A DNA stretch of 14,424 nt from NCBI GenBank assembly GCA_002311635.1, contig DBZJ01000163.1:1-14424 (forward strand). Reading direction: 5' to 3'. Shown one piece after another: positions 1 to 6,232 of the stretch (position 1 is the first letter of the stretch; each line of letters begins with the position of its first letter). The DNA comes from Syntrophaceae bacterium UBA1163 (GTDB lineage Bacteria; Desulfobacterota; BSN033; UBA1163). A program made the translations under genes and the position numbers. A model generated the notes under the pieces. The model did no database searches, was not told the DNA's origin, and was given only the letters and a program-made list of their open reading frames with translations.

Positions 1-2
1 AC

Positions 3-167
3 TTTTTCTACAGGCTCGTTAGGTGGCAAGTGAATTCGGCGTTGAAATATTCGGTCATCCTCGTTGTCTCATTCTGCCTGATCATGGATTTGTACCACCT
101 GCTGATAAAAAGAATAAATATCCTTCGCTTTCTCTTCGGCATGAGAACTATCCATAAAATTCACTGA
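3..167 (+). CDS. C-terminal end of a probable acyltransferase family 3 membrane protein (5' end outside window)
   Basis: The frame starting at base 3 is open from the window edge to a TGA at 165-167 and gives 54 residues. It contains one clear hydrophobic stretch (about residues 14-35, beginning LKYSVILVV), then a basic segment ending in LRFLFGM and a short tail. A last transmembrane helix followed by an R/K-rich patch and a 'lRFLFGm' ending is the usual finish of membrane acyltransferases of the OafA/YrhL (acyltransferase 3) family, which O-acylate surface sugars; this is family knowledge. The fragment is too short to show catalytic residues, so the assignment is an inference from the tail alone. 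Another polytopic membrane protein is possible. It converges with the TPR gene downstream. Confidence 0.5.
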   Translation, partial: FFYRLVRWQVNSALKYSVILVVSFCLIMDLYHLLIKRINILRFLFGMRTIHKIH

Positions 168-241
168 ACGGGTAAATAGTGCAGTTTGTTGGGGGTAGGA
201 AATCAGGGGATTGGCAAGTTGGTTAAGAGCGAATTCTGGGT

Positions 242-260
242 CTATGGAGTCTTTCCATAG
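242..260 (-). other. Perfect 7-bp hairpin at the stop codon of the TPR gene
   Basis: CTATGGA (242-248) and TCCATAG (254-260) are perfect inverted repeats separated by five bases. The TAG stop of the minus-strand TPR gene forms the end of the stem. No T-run follows on either strand, so this is not a canonical intrinsic terminator. It could protect the mRNA 3' end or be fortuitous. Confidence 0.3.
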
Positions 261-1423
261 AACTTGTTCGCCAAACCCGGATTTATTTTCTTTAGGATCT
301 GATATTCCTTGAGGGCTGAGTTGCTATCGCCAATCTTAAGATATGCAATTCCAGCATTGTAATGGGCCTCAGCGTAATTGGGGTTGATCCGCAGGGCTTC
401 TGCAAATTGAGCAATAGCCTCCGGATACTTCCCTTGACCGCTATAAGCGTTTCCAAGGTTATTACGCACCTCTGCAAAATTGGGGTTGATCCGCAGGGCT
501 TCGGTGAATTGAGTAATGGCCTCCGGATATCTCCCCTGATGGATATAGGCGTTTCCGAGGTTATTACGCACCTCTGCAAAATCGGGGTTGATCCGCAGCG
601 CTTCGGTAAATTGGGCAATGGCCTCCGGATATCTCCCCTGATGGATATAAGCATTTCCAAAATGGTAATGGGCCTCAGCGTAATTGGGGTTGATCTGCAG
701 CGCTTGGGTGAATTGAGCAATAGCCTCAGGATACCTCCCCTGATCGGTATAAACAATTCCAAGGTTGTTATGGGCCTCAGCGTAATTGAGGTTGATCCGC
801 AGGGCTTCGCTAAATTGGGCAATGGCCTCCTGATATTTCCCCTGATAGGTATAAACAATTCCAAGGTTGTTACGCACCTCCGAGTAATAGGGGTTAATCC
901 GCAGGGCTTCGACAAATTGGGCGATAGCCTCCTGATATTTCCCCTGATAGGTATCAACAATTCCAAGGTTGTTGCGCACCTCTGAGTAATAGGGGTCGAT
1001 CCGTAGTGCTTCGGTAAATTGAACCGTAGCCTCTTGATACCTCCCTTGATCGGTATAAACAATTCCAAGGTTATTGTGGGCCTCAGGGTAATAGGGGTTG
1101 ATCCGCAGGGCTTCGGCAAATTGGGCAATAGCCTCCTGATACTTTCTCTCATGGGTATAAGCTTCCCCAAGATTGTTATGCGGTCGGTCTTTGTTAGGGG
1201 ATTTCTTAACGCAATCTGTCCAGAGTTCAATACCGCTATCCCAAATTTTATTCCTCGAATAAGTCCCAGTGATTAAAAGAATGAGCACAAGAACATAGAA
1301 GATTATTTCGGGAACATAGGGCGTTACCTGTTTTATCTTACTTTGCTCGACAATAAAGTTTGCCCTCTCTCTTGGCAATGATTCTCCGGGCGCTCTTTTC
1401 GTTATGACAGTTCTGTTAGGCAT
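242..1423 (-). CDS. Membrane-anchored protein with nine TPR repeats
   Basis: A 393-residue protein. Residues 1-36 are hydrophilic, 38-54 form one transmembrane helix, and a linker with RNKIW and ELW (58-67) leads to nine consecutive 34-residue TPR units (77-382), consensus YPEAIAQFTEALRINPNYAE. TPRs form helical superhelices for protein binding; no partner is visible. The segment between helix and repeats (RNKIW...LW...KSP..RPHNNLG) resembles the junction between the last membrane helix and the TPRs in large GT-C/TMTC-like glycosyltransferase-TPR proteins. Here the polytopic catalytic part is missing, and a stop codon lies four codons upstream of the start in the same frame. It may therefore be a truncated relic or a free-standing anchor. 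The start is ATG with only a weak ribosome site (GAAAG). It converges with the acyltransferase fragment. Confidence 0.87.
   Translation of the reverse strand: MPNRTVITKRAPGESLPRERANFIVEQSKIKQVTPYVPEIIFYVLVLILLITGTYSRNKIWDSGIELWTDCVKKSPNKDRPHNNLGEAYTHERKYQEAIAQFAEALRINPYYPEAHNNLGIVYTDQGRYQEATVQFTEALRIDPYYSEVRNNLGIVDTYQGKYQEAIAQFVEALRINPYYSEVRNNLGIVYTYQGKYQEAIAQFSEALRINLNYAEAHNNLGIVYTDQGRYPEAIAQFTQALQINPNYAEAHYHFGNAYIHQGRYPEAIAQFTEALRINPDFAEVRNNLGNAYIHQGRYPEAITQFTEALRINPNFAEVRNNLGNAYSGQGKYPEAIAQFAEALRINPNYAEAHYNAGIAYLKIGDSNSALKEYQILKKINPGLANKFYGKTP
278..1195 (-). repeat. Nine in-frame ~102-bp tandem repeats encoding TPR units
   Basis: The plus-strand word gttgatccgcagggcttc or a close variant recurs with strict 102-bp spacing, beginning at 383, 485, 587, 689, 791, 893, 995 and 1097. 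Similarity holds at nucleotide level, not only in protein: adjacent units share long identical stretches, for example around 853-880 and 955-980. This points to recent duplication or gene conversion among units. The array is a likely site of copy-number change and of assembly error. Confidence 0.85.
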
Positions 1424-1946
1424 TAATGTCTTTCAAGAAGGGAAAATTAAAGAATCCCCTGTTGGAGTGCATTACGTTATTAAGTTTACCCAATTTGGAT
1501 TAAAAATCAATAAGAAGGAGACGAACCCATGGGCCGGTCACCGTGCCTGCCCGGCAGGATTCTGTTACGAATCTTTGTTGACCTTCTGGTCGAAGTTCTG
1601 ATATATTCGGTCAAGGGTTGGATAATTTGTCGAAACTGTTGTCCGGCACATTTGATCCGTTCTTGAGCCGTATTTACATCCGACGACTCAACTGCATTCC
1701 CAGCGTCCGAGGCCATAAGCTGGGAGTCTACCATTTGCGCATGACCGGAACTTTTTTCAAGAAGTGACCTGTCCATGGTCAGATTATCTCGTGTGTCCCC
1801 GATAACGTTGTGAGTGGCAATCGACAGGATGGAGTTAGGCCCTCTCCGATTTAGAATAACGTCCGTTGCATTTCGATGATTCCTTGGTTATTCTGTTTGT
1901 CAAAAGGCGGGAGAGATAGGAAGTCAATTATCGAAGGAGGTTGATC
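1424..1946. other. Intergenic region between the divergent TPR gene and pal
   Basis: About 520 bases with no confident gene. Bases 1424-1506 are AT-rich with stops in all minus frames. A minus-strand frame at 1507-1776 could encode 89 hydrophilic residues from an ATG. It has no convincing ribosome site and no family I recognise, and the same frame stays open without a start codon back to about 1888. CCTGC/GCAGG around 1546-1558 can form a small hairpin. The right end should carry the promoter and leader of pal. Confidence 0.4.
1866..1894 (+). promoter_or_regulatory. Possible sigma70-type promoter for pal-ybgF
   Basis: TTGCAT (1866-1871) and TATTCT (1889-1894) are separated by 17 bases, about 50 bases before the pal start codon. 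The match to consensus is 3/6 and 4/6, so the site is supported mostly by position and spacing. Confidence 0.22.
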
Positions 1947-2582
1947 ATGGTTAAGAAAAGTGTCGGCATTTTTGTGCTTATACTGTGTCTCGGACTGGTT
2001 TTGGCGGGATGCCCTAAGAAGACCGTGGTCGTTAGGAGAGACCAACCTTCGGGCCAGAAGTCAGAAGAAGCGAGTAGACTCGAGGCCGAACGGGCAGCGA
2101 GGGAGGGAAGAGAAGCAAAAGAAGCTAAAGAAAGAGAATTGGCAAGGATCAGGGAACAAGAGGCTAAGCAGCCAACAGGGGGCGAGCTCGAAAAGAGTTT
2201 GGTCGCCAAAAAAGAACGCGGAATCGAAGGGGAGGTCTTCGAAACGAAGCTGCTCAAGGACATCCATTTCGATTTTGACAAATATGACGTTCGTCGGGAG
2301 GATGAGGAGGTCTTAAAGGAAAATGCGGCCCTATTGAAAAAGTATCCTAAGACGAAGATTCAGATTGAGGGTCATTGTGACGAGAGAGGAACAGTGGAGT
2401 ACAACCTCGCCCTCGGGGAGAGAAGGGCCAACAATACCAAAAAATATCTCGTCTCACTCGGCATTGCTTCAAATCGTATCTCAACCATCAGTTTTGGAAA
2501 GGAGAGACCTTTGGACAAGGGCCACAGTGAGGAGGCATGGGCCGTCAACCGAAGGGCTCACACGGTCTTGCTATCCAAGTAA
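1947..2582 (+). CDS. pal: Peptidoglycan-associated lipoprotein Pal
   Basis: A 211-residue outer-membrane lipoprotein of the Tol-Pal system, which tethers the outer membrane to peptidoglycan and aids constriction at division. The signal peptide ends in lipobox LAGC with Cys22 as lipidation site. Residues 38-75 are a highly charged, probably coiled or helical linker rich in E, R, K and A. The OmpA-like domain runs from about 100 to 210 and shows IHFDFDKYDVR (106-116), EGHCDERGTVEYN (141-153), LGERRA (156-161), FGKERP (183-188) and NRRAHTV (201-207), the standard peptidoglycan-binding motifs. The ATG is chosen because AGGAGG (1935-1940) lies six bases upstream; an in-frame TTG two codons earlier sits too close to that site. 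ybgF follows after 64 bases. tolB, the usual upstream neighbour, is absent. Confidence 0.94.
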   Translation: MVKKSVGIFVLILCLGLVLAGCPKKTVVVRRDQPSGQKSEEASRLEAERAAREGREAKEAKERELARIREQEAKQPTGGELEKSLVAKKERGIEGEVFETKLLKDIHFDFDKYDVRREDEEVLKENAALLKKYPKTKIQIEGHCDERGTVEYNLALGERRANNTKKYLVSLGIASNRISTISFGKERPLDKGHSEEAWAVNRRAHTVLLSK

Positions 2583-2646
2583 TTCAAGCCAGCCCATCCT
2601 CGGGGGCATGGATCTGCTCCGGGCACGGGCTTTCAGGGAGGGAAAG

Positions 2647-3531
2647 TTGAAAAAGTTATACAGGGTTAAGACGTGGATGATTCTTTCCGTGGCGTTTTTT
2701 ATTCTTGGATGCGCTACCGCCAGGGACGTGCGAACCCTCGACAGGGAGATCGACAAAGTATATTCGGAGCTCAATGCGCTTCGAAAAGAGAACAGTTCTT
2801 TGAAGGATAAGATATCCACCCTGTCCGCGGAGAACCAGAAGCTCAAGACGGACGTTCTGATTCGGGTCGACAATCTTCAGTCCGAAGTTCGAACCCTTTC
2901 CACAGGGGTCGAGGAATATAAGGATTACCTGAAGAGGCCCTCGAAAGAGATTGGCCAGGTCAAGGCGGATGTTGAAGCTCGACTAAAGGGCTTGGAAGAG
3001 GGCAGGAGAAACCTGGAGGAAAAAAATAAGGCCCAGGAAGAAAAGATCAGAGAGATGGATGCCCGTCTCAAGGCCGTGGACGAGAGGTCAAAAGAGACAG
3101 GGCCGGGAAAACCGGATTCAACCAAAGAGCCCCCTTCCAAACCCAAGGAGACCTCCGCAGGGATAAAGAACCTGTATAAGGATGCCTACGACACCTTTCA
3201 GAAAAAAGATTTAGAGGGGGCGCGGAAGAAATTTGAGGCGTTCCTCAAGCAGTACCCTAACACCGAGCTCTCCGGCAACGCCCAGTTTTGGATCGGAGAG
3301 ATCTATTATCAAAAAAAGGATTTTGAGAAGGCAATCCTGGAATATGAGAAAGCGATCACCAAGTATCCGGAAACGGATAAAGTCCCGGCGGCCTTATACA
3401 AACAGGCCCTGGCCTTTCTGGAACTGGGTGATAAGGGGAATGCCAGAAATCTCCTCAAACGGGTCATCCAGCGATTTCCCCGCTCGAAGCAGGCGGAGAT
3501 GGCAAAAAAGAAACTGCAAACCATTAAATGA
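2647..3531 (+). CDS. ybgF: Tol-Pal accessory protein YbgF/CpoB, lipoprotein form
   Basis: A 294-residue protein that in E. coli links the Tol system to septal peptidoglycan synthesis (family knowledge). From a TTG start, residues 1-21 are a lipoprotein signal peptide with lipobox ILGC and Cys22. Residues 28-150 are a long charged coiled coil (LNALRKENSSLKDKISTLSA and following). A Lys/Pro-rich linker spans 150-172, and a C-terminal TPR-like domain about 174-292 (FQKKDLEGARKKFEAFLKQY and AQFWIGEIYYQKKDFEKAI). The frame extends upstream into pal, but that part would overlap pal's coding region. TTG at 2647 has AGGGAGG (2635-2641) five bases before it and gives a clean signal peptide; an ATG at 2608 is the alternative. 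E. coli CpoB is soluble in the periplasm, whereas this form should be membrane-anchored. Confidence 0.9.
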   Translation: MKKLYRVKTWMILSVAFFILGCATARDVRTLDREIDKVYSELNALRKENSSLKDKISTLSAENQKLKTDVLIRVDNLQSEVRTLSTGVEEYKDYLKRPSKEIGQVKADVEARLKGLEEGRRNLEEKNKAQEEKIREMDARLKAVDERSKETGPGKPDSTKEPPSKPKETSAGIKNLYKDAYDTFQKKDLEGARKKFEAFLKQYPNTELSGNAQFWIGEIYYQKKDFEKAILEYEKAITKYPETDKVPAALYKQALAFLELGDKGNARNLLKRVIQRFPRSKQAEMAKKKLQTIK

Positions 3532-3589
3532 ACCTCTGGTCGTTCGTCAGAAAGCTCGCACTTCTATCAGGGATGGGAAAAAACAGGGC

Positions 3590-4363
3590 TCAACGATAGG
3601 GTTTGAGTTGCTCCAGAAATTTGGGATCAGCGACAATCCCTAATTTCCCGGCTTCGTCGCAATGTTCAATGGCCAACTTAAATTCCTGTTTCTCGTAATA
3701 GGCACCAGCCAGGGCATAATGAGCTTCTGCAAATTTGGGGTTGACCTCCAAGGCCTTTTGAAAGGAGGTCATCGCCTCATCTATTTTCTTCTTTTCCCAA
3801 TAGACGCTTCCAATATTGTAATAACCCTTGGCATAGTCCGGTTTGATGTCAATCGTTTTCTGATACTCCGCCAAGGCCTGATCGAACATCCCCTGTCTGA
3901 AATAAAGCATGCCCATATTGGTACGGGCTTCGACATAATCCGGAGAGATTTGGAGCGTCTTCTGATATTCGGCCACCGCCTCTTTAAGATTTCCTCTTTC
4001 TTCGTAGGCAACCCCAAGATTAAAATGGGCTCCCGCCAGATGAGGGTCAATACGAAGCGCTTCTTCATACTCTGAAATCTCTTTTTTCCATTTCTTCAGC
4101 CGGCCATAGACGACGCCGAGATTGAGGTGGGCTTTTGCGTTCTTTGGATCCAATGTGAGCACTTCTTGATATTCCTTGGCAGCCTCATCAAAATTCCTTT
4201 TCTCCACAGCCTGATAAGCCAATTGAAAATGATCCTCGGCGGTGACGGCTTTAACCTTCTTTTCCGTGTCGCTTCCTTTCTTTTGGCTCTTGCTTCCTTC
4301 TGCACAAGAAATCAGAAGAAGGAGCATGGTAAAAATAAGGAAATATCTTACTGTCGTTTTCAA
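3590..4363 (-). CDS. TPR-repeat lipoprotein
   Basis: A 257-residue predicted lipoprotein. The signal peptide ends in LLISC, with Cys20 as lipid attachment site, followed by a Lys/Ser-rich linker (21-41). Six TPR units fill residues 42 to about 245, with typical FNLGVAYEERGNLKEAVAEY and YYNIGSVYWEKKKIDEAMTS patterns. Related TPR lipoproteins act as outer-membrane scaffolds in pilus or envelope assembly (for example the PilF/PilW type), but nothing here fixes the role. The start is TTG: AGGAGG (complement of 4370-4375) lies six bases upstream and no better ATG exists. It converges with ybgF, 58 bases between stops. Confidence 0.9.
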   Translation of the reverse strand: MKTTVRYFLIFTMLLLLISCAEGSKSQKKGSDTEKKVKAVTAEDHFQLAYQAVEKRNFDEAAKEYQEVLTLDPKNAKAHLNLGVVYGRLKKWKKEISEYEEALRIDPHLAGAHFNLGVAYEERGNLKEAVAEYQKTLQISPDYVEARTNMGMLYFRQGMFDQALAEYQKTIDIKPDYAKGYYNIGSVYWEKKKIDEAMTSFQKALEVNPKFAEAHYALAGAYYEKQEFKLAIEHCDEAGKLGIVADPKFLEQLKPYR

Positions 4364-4413
4364 GGTTTTCCTCCTGATCTAAAATCTCCTGATTGAACTA
4401 ACAAAAAAAATGG

Positions 4414-4443
4414 AATAAATCAAGAGTTGTCCTCTTGTTTCAA
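4414..4443 (-). promoter_or_regulatory. Putative promoter of the TPR lipoprotein, with a palindrome filling the spacer
   Basis: On the minus strand TTGAAA (4438-4443) and TTTATT (4414-4419) are 18 bases apart. The inverted repeat CAAGAG-N5-CTCTTG occupies 4421-4437, almost exactly the spacer, which is a common place for a repressor operator. The start codon lies about 50 bases downstream. The -35 match is good (5/6), the -10 moderate (4/6). Confidence 0.35.
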
Positions 4444-4596
4444 ACCGGGATGTTTTGAATCTCTTGCGGAAAACACGGTAACTTCTCCGGGGAATGGGTC
4501 TTTTTAGAAACGCTGGGAATAGGATAAGATTCCTAGGAAATGCCAGGAGGTGATCGGGGGTCGCCAAATGATTCAATTTATTCAGGGGGCATGACG

Positions 4597-5064
4597 CTAT
4601 TGGGAGCCGGGAGGCCCGGCAGGAGATGGACCGGCTGACCCCGGAGTGAAGCCCGGCGGTGGAGGTGGTGGAGGAAACCAGAAGAAAGCCACTTTATCAC
4701 TTTGCAGTTCCAGTTCGGCGAGCATATCGTCGCCGCCATCTTTGTAAACGATCTTCCACAAAAAAGTCTCGATACCGTCGTGTTTGAAACTGCCGAGGTA
4801 TTGCAGCTCATATCCTTTTTTCAGCCTGGGAGATAACCCGGTGCTGGCCTGCCGAAACGCCTCTTTTGTGATGATCGTTTTGAAGGAGGGTGTGGCATTG
4901 GCGACGAAAATGTCATAATTGTTCGTGGCAATGGCTGTCAGGAGCGTATTCACGGTTCCCTGCGTGGAGGGGCCACCTGTCGCAGCACTTAGGGGCAGCG
5001 TCCATGCAAGCAGAATGAGGGTGGCCAGAATTCCTGCCCGCTTCAACAGCATAACGGTGAACAT
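4597..5064 (-). CDS. Secreted small protein with a poly-proline C-terminal tail, function unknown
   Basis: A 155-residue protein. Residues 1-28 form a Sec signal peptide with a likely cut after LSAA. The mature part (36-130) reads as one small alpha/beta domain: a helix (VNTLLTAIATNNYDIFVANA), a second helix (TKEAFRQAST), then strands YELQYLGSF, TFLWKIVYKD and DMLAELELQS. This order resembles secreted NTF2-like/DUF3887-like domains; I infer this from the pattern only. The domain ends at FFWF, directly followed by seven prolines (131-137) and a Gly/Pro/Ser-rich tail. The start is ATG with AGGAGG five bases upstream (5070-5075); a second ATG at codon 5 is less well placed. The gene stands alone, 202 bases from its upstream neighbour. 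Confidence 0.75.
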   Translation of the reverse strand: MFTVMLLKRAGILATLILLAWTLPLSAATGGPSTQGTVNTLLTAIATNNYDIFVANATPSFKTIITKEAFRQASTGLSPRLKKGYELQYLGSFKHDGIETFLWKIVYKDGGDDMLAELELQSDKVAFFWFPPPPPPPGFTPGSAGPSPAGPPGSQ

Positions 5065-5079
5065 GTCTTCCTCCTCTCC

Positions 5080-5096
5080 GGGCCTTCGTCAGGCCC
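5080..5096 (-). promoter_or_regulatory. GC-rich hairpin in the leader just before the ribosome site
   Basis: GGGCCT (5080-5085) and AGGCCC (5091-5096) are perfect inverted repeats with a 5-base loop. In the minus-strand mRNA this hairpin lies four bases upstream of the AGGAGG of the secreted-protein gene. It could modulate initiation or stabilise the mRNA 5' end; it could also be chance. Confidence 0.3.
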
Positions 5097-5266
5097 AAAT
5101 TGAATAGGAATGGGATAAAGGCGCATCCAGAGAGGGAATTTTGGTATGCGCTAGCACCCGCCTGCCTGAACCTTTTCCCGCTTCATGATTAGCGATCTCC
5201 AAGAGATCATCATTGTGGAAGCCTGAATCGCTATTCCCGGCGGGACGGGCCGATTGAATTACCCGA

Positions 5267-5440
5267 TCAGGCCCGGCGTTTAGGCCTCATGGGCTTTTCG
5301 CAGCAGATGATGTCGCAATAGTCGACACACCCGCAGGTCTCATCCACTGTGACCGCCAGACCGCAGACCCCGCACTTGTAAACATCTCCCTTCTTCACGC
5401 CTTTTTTTGCTACTTTCTTTACCGTCTTCTTTTTGACCAT
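5267..5440 (-). CDS. Desulforedoxin-like Cys-rich mini-protein with a lysine-rich N-terminus
   Basis: A 57-residue gene. Residues 1-18 are strongly basic (MVKKKTVKKVAKKGVKKG). GDVYKCGVCGLAVTV follows (18-32), then CGC (36-38), Cys42, and CCEKPM (46-51). CxxC (23, 26) plus CC (46, 47), spaced by a short loop, is the iron-binding pattern of desulforedoxin and the desulfoferrodoxin N-terminal domain, which hold one Fe in four cysteines. Three further cysteines (36, 38, 42) lie in the loop. The expected role is a small redox or metal-binding protein in the cytoplasm. The ATG is preceded by GGGGAGG five bases upstream. It lies 34 bases after the receiver gene on the same strand, so co-transcription is likely. 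Zinc instead of iron is possible. Confidence 0.83.
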   Translation of the reverse strand: MVKKKTVKKVAKKGVKKGDVYKCGVCGLAVTVDETCGCVDYCDIICCEKPMRPKRRA

Positions 5441-5474
5441 CGCTTCCTCCCCGTTATCAGAATGTCGTTACCCG

Positions 5475-5888
5475 TTATGCAGTGGCCTTCACACTATCTG
5501 AGCCGTTCGATTTGAAACCTTTTTCCAAGAGGATTATTTTGACCAGCTTGAAAATCTCCTCAGTCGCTACGGAGCTCTTCGAGAGAAAGTAGTCGGCCTT
5601 ATATCGAATGGCGGCTTCTCGATATTCCGGAAAGTTGTGGCTCGTAAAAATGATTACGGTGATCTCAGGGTGATCCGTTTTGATCCTTCTGGTAAGTTCG
5701 AGCCCGTTTTCTCCCGGCAATCGGATGTCCATGAAGATGAGATCAGGAGGAACCGCACCAATTTGTTTCAATGCCTCCTCCGAATCCCCTGCTTCGGTGA
5801 CTGCCATTGAAGGAAATCGGGATCTGAGGCCTTCTTTGAACACATTCCTAAATGGAGAATTGTCTTCAATCAACATTGTCTTAAACAT
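5475..5888 (-). CDS. Receiver-only response regulator (CheY-like)
   Basis: A 137-residue protein made of one receiver domain with no output domain. The acidic pair E8-D9 (MLIEDN), phospho-acceptor D54 in LIFMDIRLPGENG, T82 (IIFTS) and K104 (YFLSKSS) are all present, so it should be phosphorylatable by a histidine kinase. No kinase is encoded in the window. Residues 120-137 are a short polar tail. Such proteins work by binding partners or in phosphorelays. The start is ATG with AAGGA eight to nine bases upstream. The Cys-rich mini-protein follows 34 bases downstream and probably shares the transcript. Confidence 0.93.
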   Translation of the reverse strand: MFKTMLIEDNSPFRNVFKEGLRSRFPSMAVTEAGDSEEALKQIGAVPPDLIFMDIRLPGENGLELTRRIKTDHPEITVIIFTSHNFPEYREAAIRYKADYFLSKSSVATEEIFKLVKIILLEKGFKSNGSDSVKATA

Positions 5889-6232
5889 TTTACTTTATCC
5901 TTTCTGTCTCAGAGGGATCCCTCTTTGAAAGTATCCGTCGCTTCTTATTCTCCCTTGCAAGGAGGAGTGAACCGGCGATAAAGCTCTATTCTGATTTAAG
6001 TATACTAGAGGTAAAGTTGAACGTAAATGGGGTGTAGATTGTATTTTGCGCCAGAGAAGACAGTATTTCTGTTTGAGCCTCTGAAGACACCGGAGGAGCA
6101 AATGAGCGTGGGAGCGACGATTCGGGTCTTAACCCATGCGGGGAAGGGCAAAAATAGGATGTCAATGGTGAAAGAAGAAACCCGGCGACCGGAAACAAGA
6201 ATCACTCGCGGTCCGCCAAACTATCAGAAAGG
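5889..6232. other. Intergenic region between the receiver gene and the first PilZ gene
   Basis: About 340 bases without a convincing gene. It contains the receiver promoter candidate at 5999-6027 and a 10-bp palindrome CCTTGCAAGG (5953-5962) within the presumed leader. A plus-strand frame from 6027 runs antisense into the PilZ gene and looks like chance. I looked for the conserved GEMM c-di-GMP riboswitch core and did not find it. Confidence 0.4.
5999..6027 (-). promoter_or_regulatory. Putative sigma70 promoter of the receiver gene
   Basis: On the minus strand TTTACG (6022-6027) and TATACT (5999-6004) are exactly 17 bases apart. The -10 is a 5/6 match and the -35 a 4/6 match. It would give a leader of roughly 105 bases before the receiver ATG. 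Confidence 0.38.

Noticed and set aside
362..1276. Long open frames on the plus strand opposite the TPR gene
   Set aside because: They mirror the 102-bp repeat period of the minus-strand TPR gene and have no ribosome sites; repetitive coding DNA produces such shadows.
1507..1776. An 89-residue minus-strand frame beginning MDRSLLEKSS
   Set aside because: Hydrophilic with no recognisable family, no ribosome site, and open without a start codon well upstream of the ATG. Mentioned in the region note but not called a gene.
2365..2646. N-terminal extension of ybgF into pal
   Set aside because: It overlaps the essential C-terminal coding part of pal in another frame; the signal peptide and ribosome site place the true start at 2647.
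3570..3610. Possible terminator after the TPR lipoprotein (CTCAA...TTGAG, then a T-run on the minus strand)
   Set aside because: The stem is only five base pairs, contains the stop codon, has a nine-base loop, and the T-run starts four bases after the stem; too weak to call.
4547..4593. Plus-strand AGGAGGTGAT followed 12 bases later by an ATG (MIQFIQGA)
   Set aside because: A perfect ribosome site but a long spacer and only eight codons; probably chance.
5194..5208. Hairpin GATCTC-CAA-GAGATC downstream of the Cys-rich gene as terminator
   Set aside because: Perfect six-base stem but no T-run on either strand and about 60 bases after the stop.
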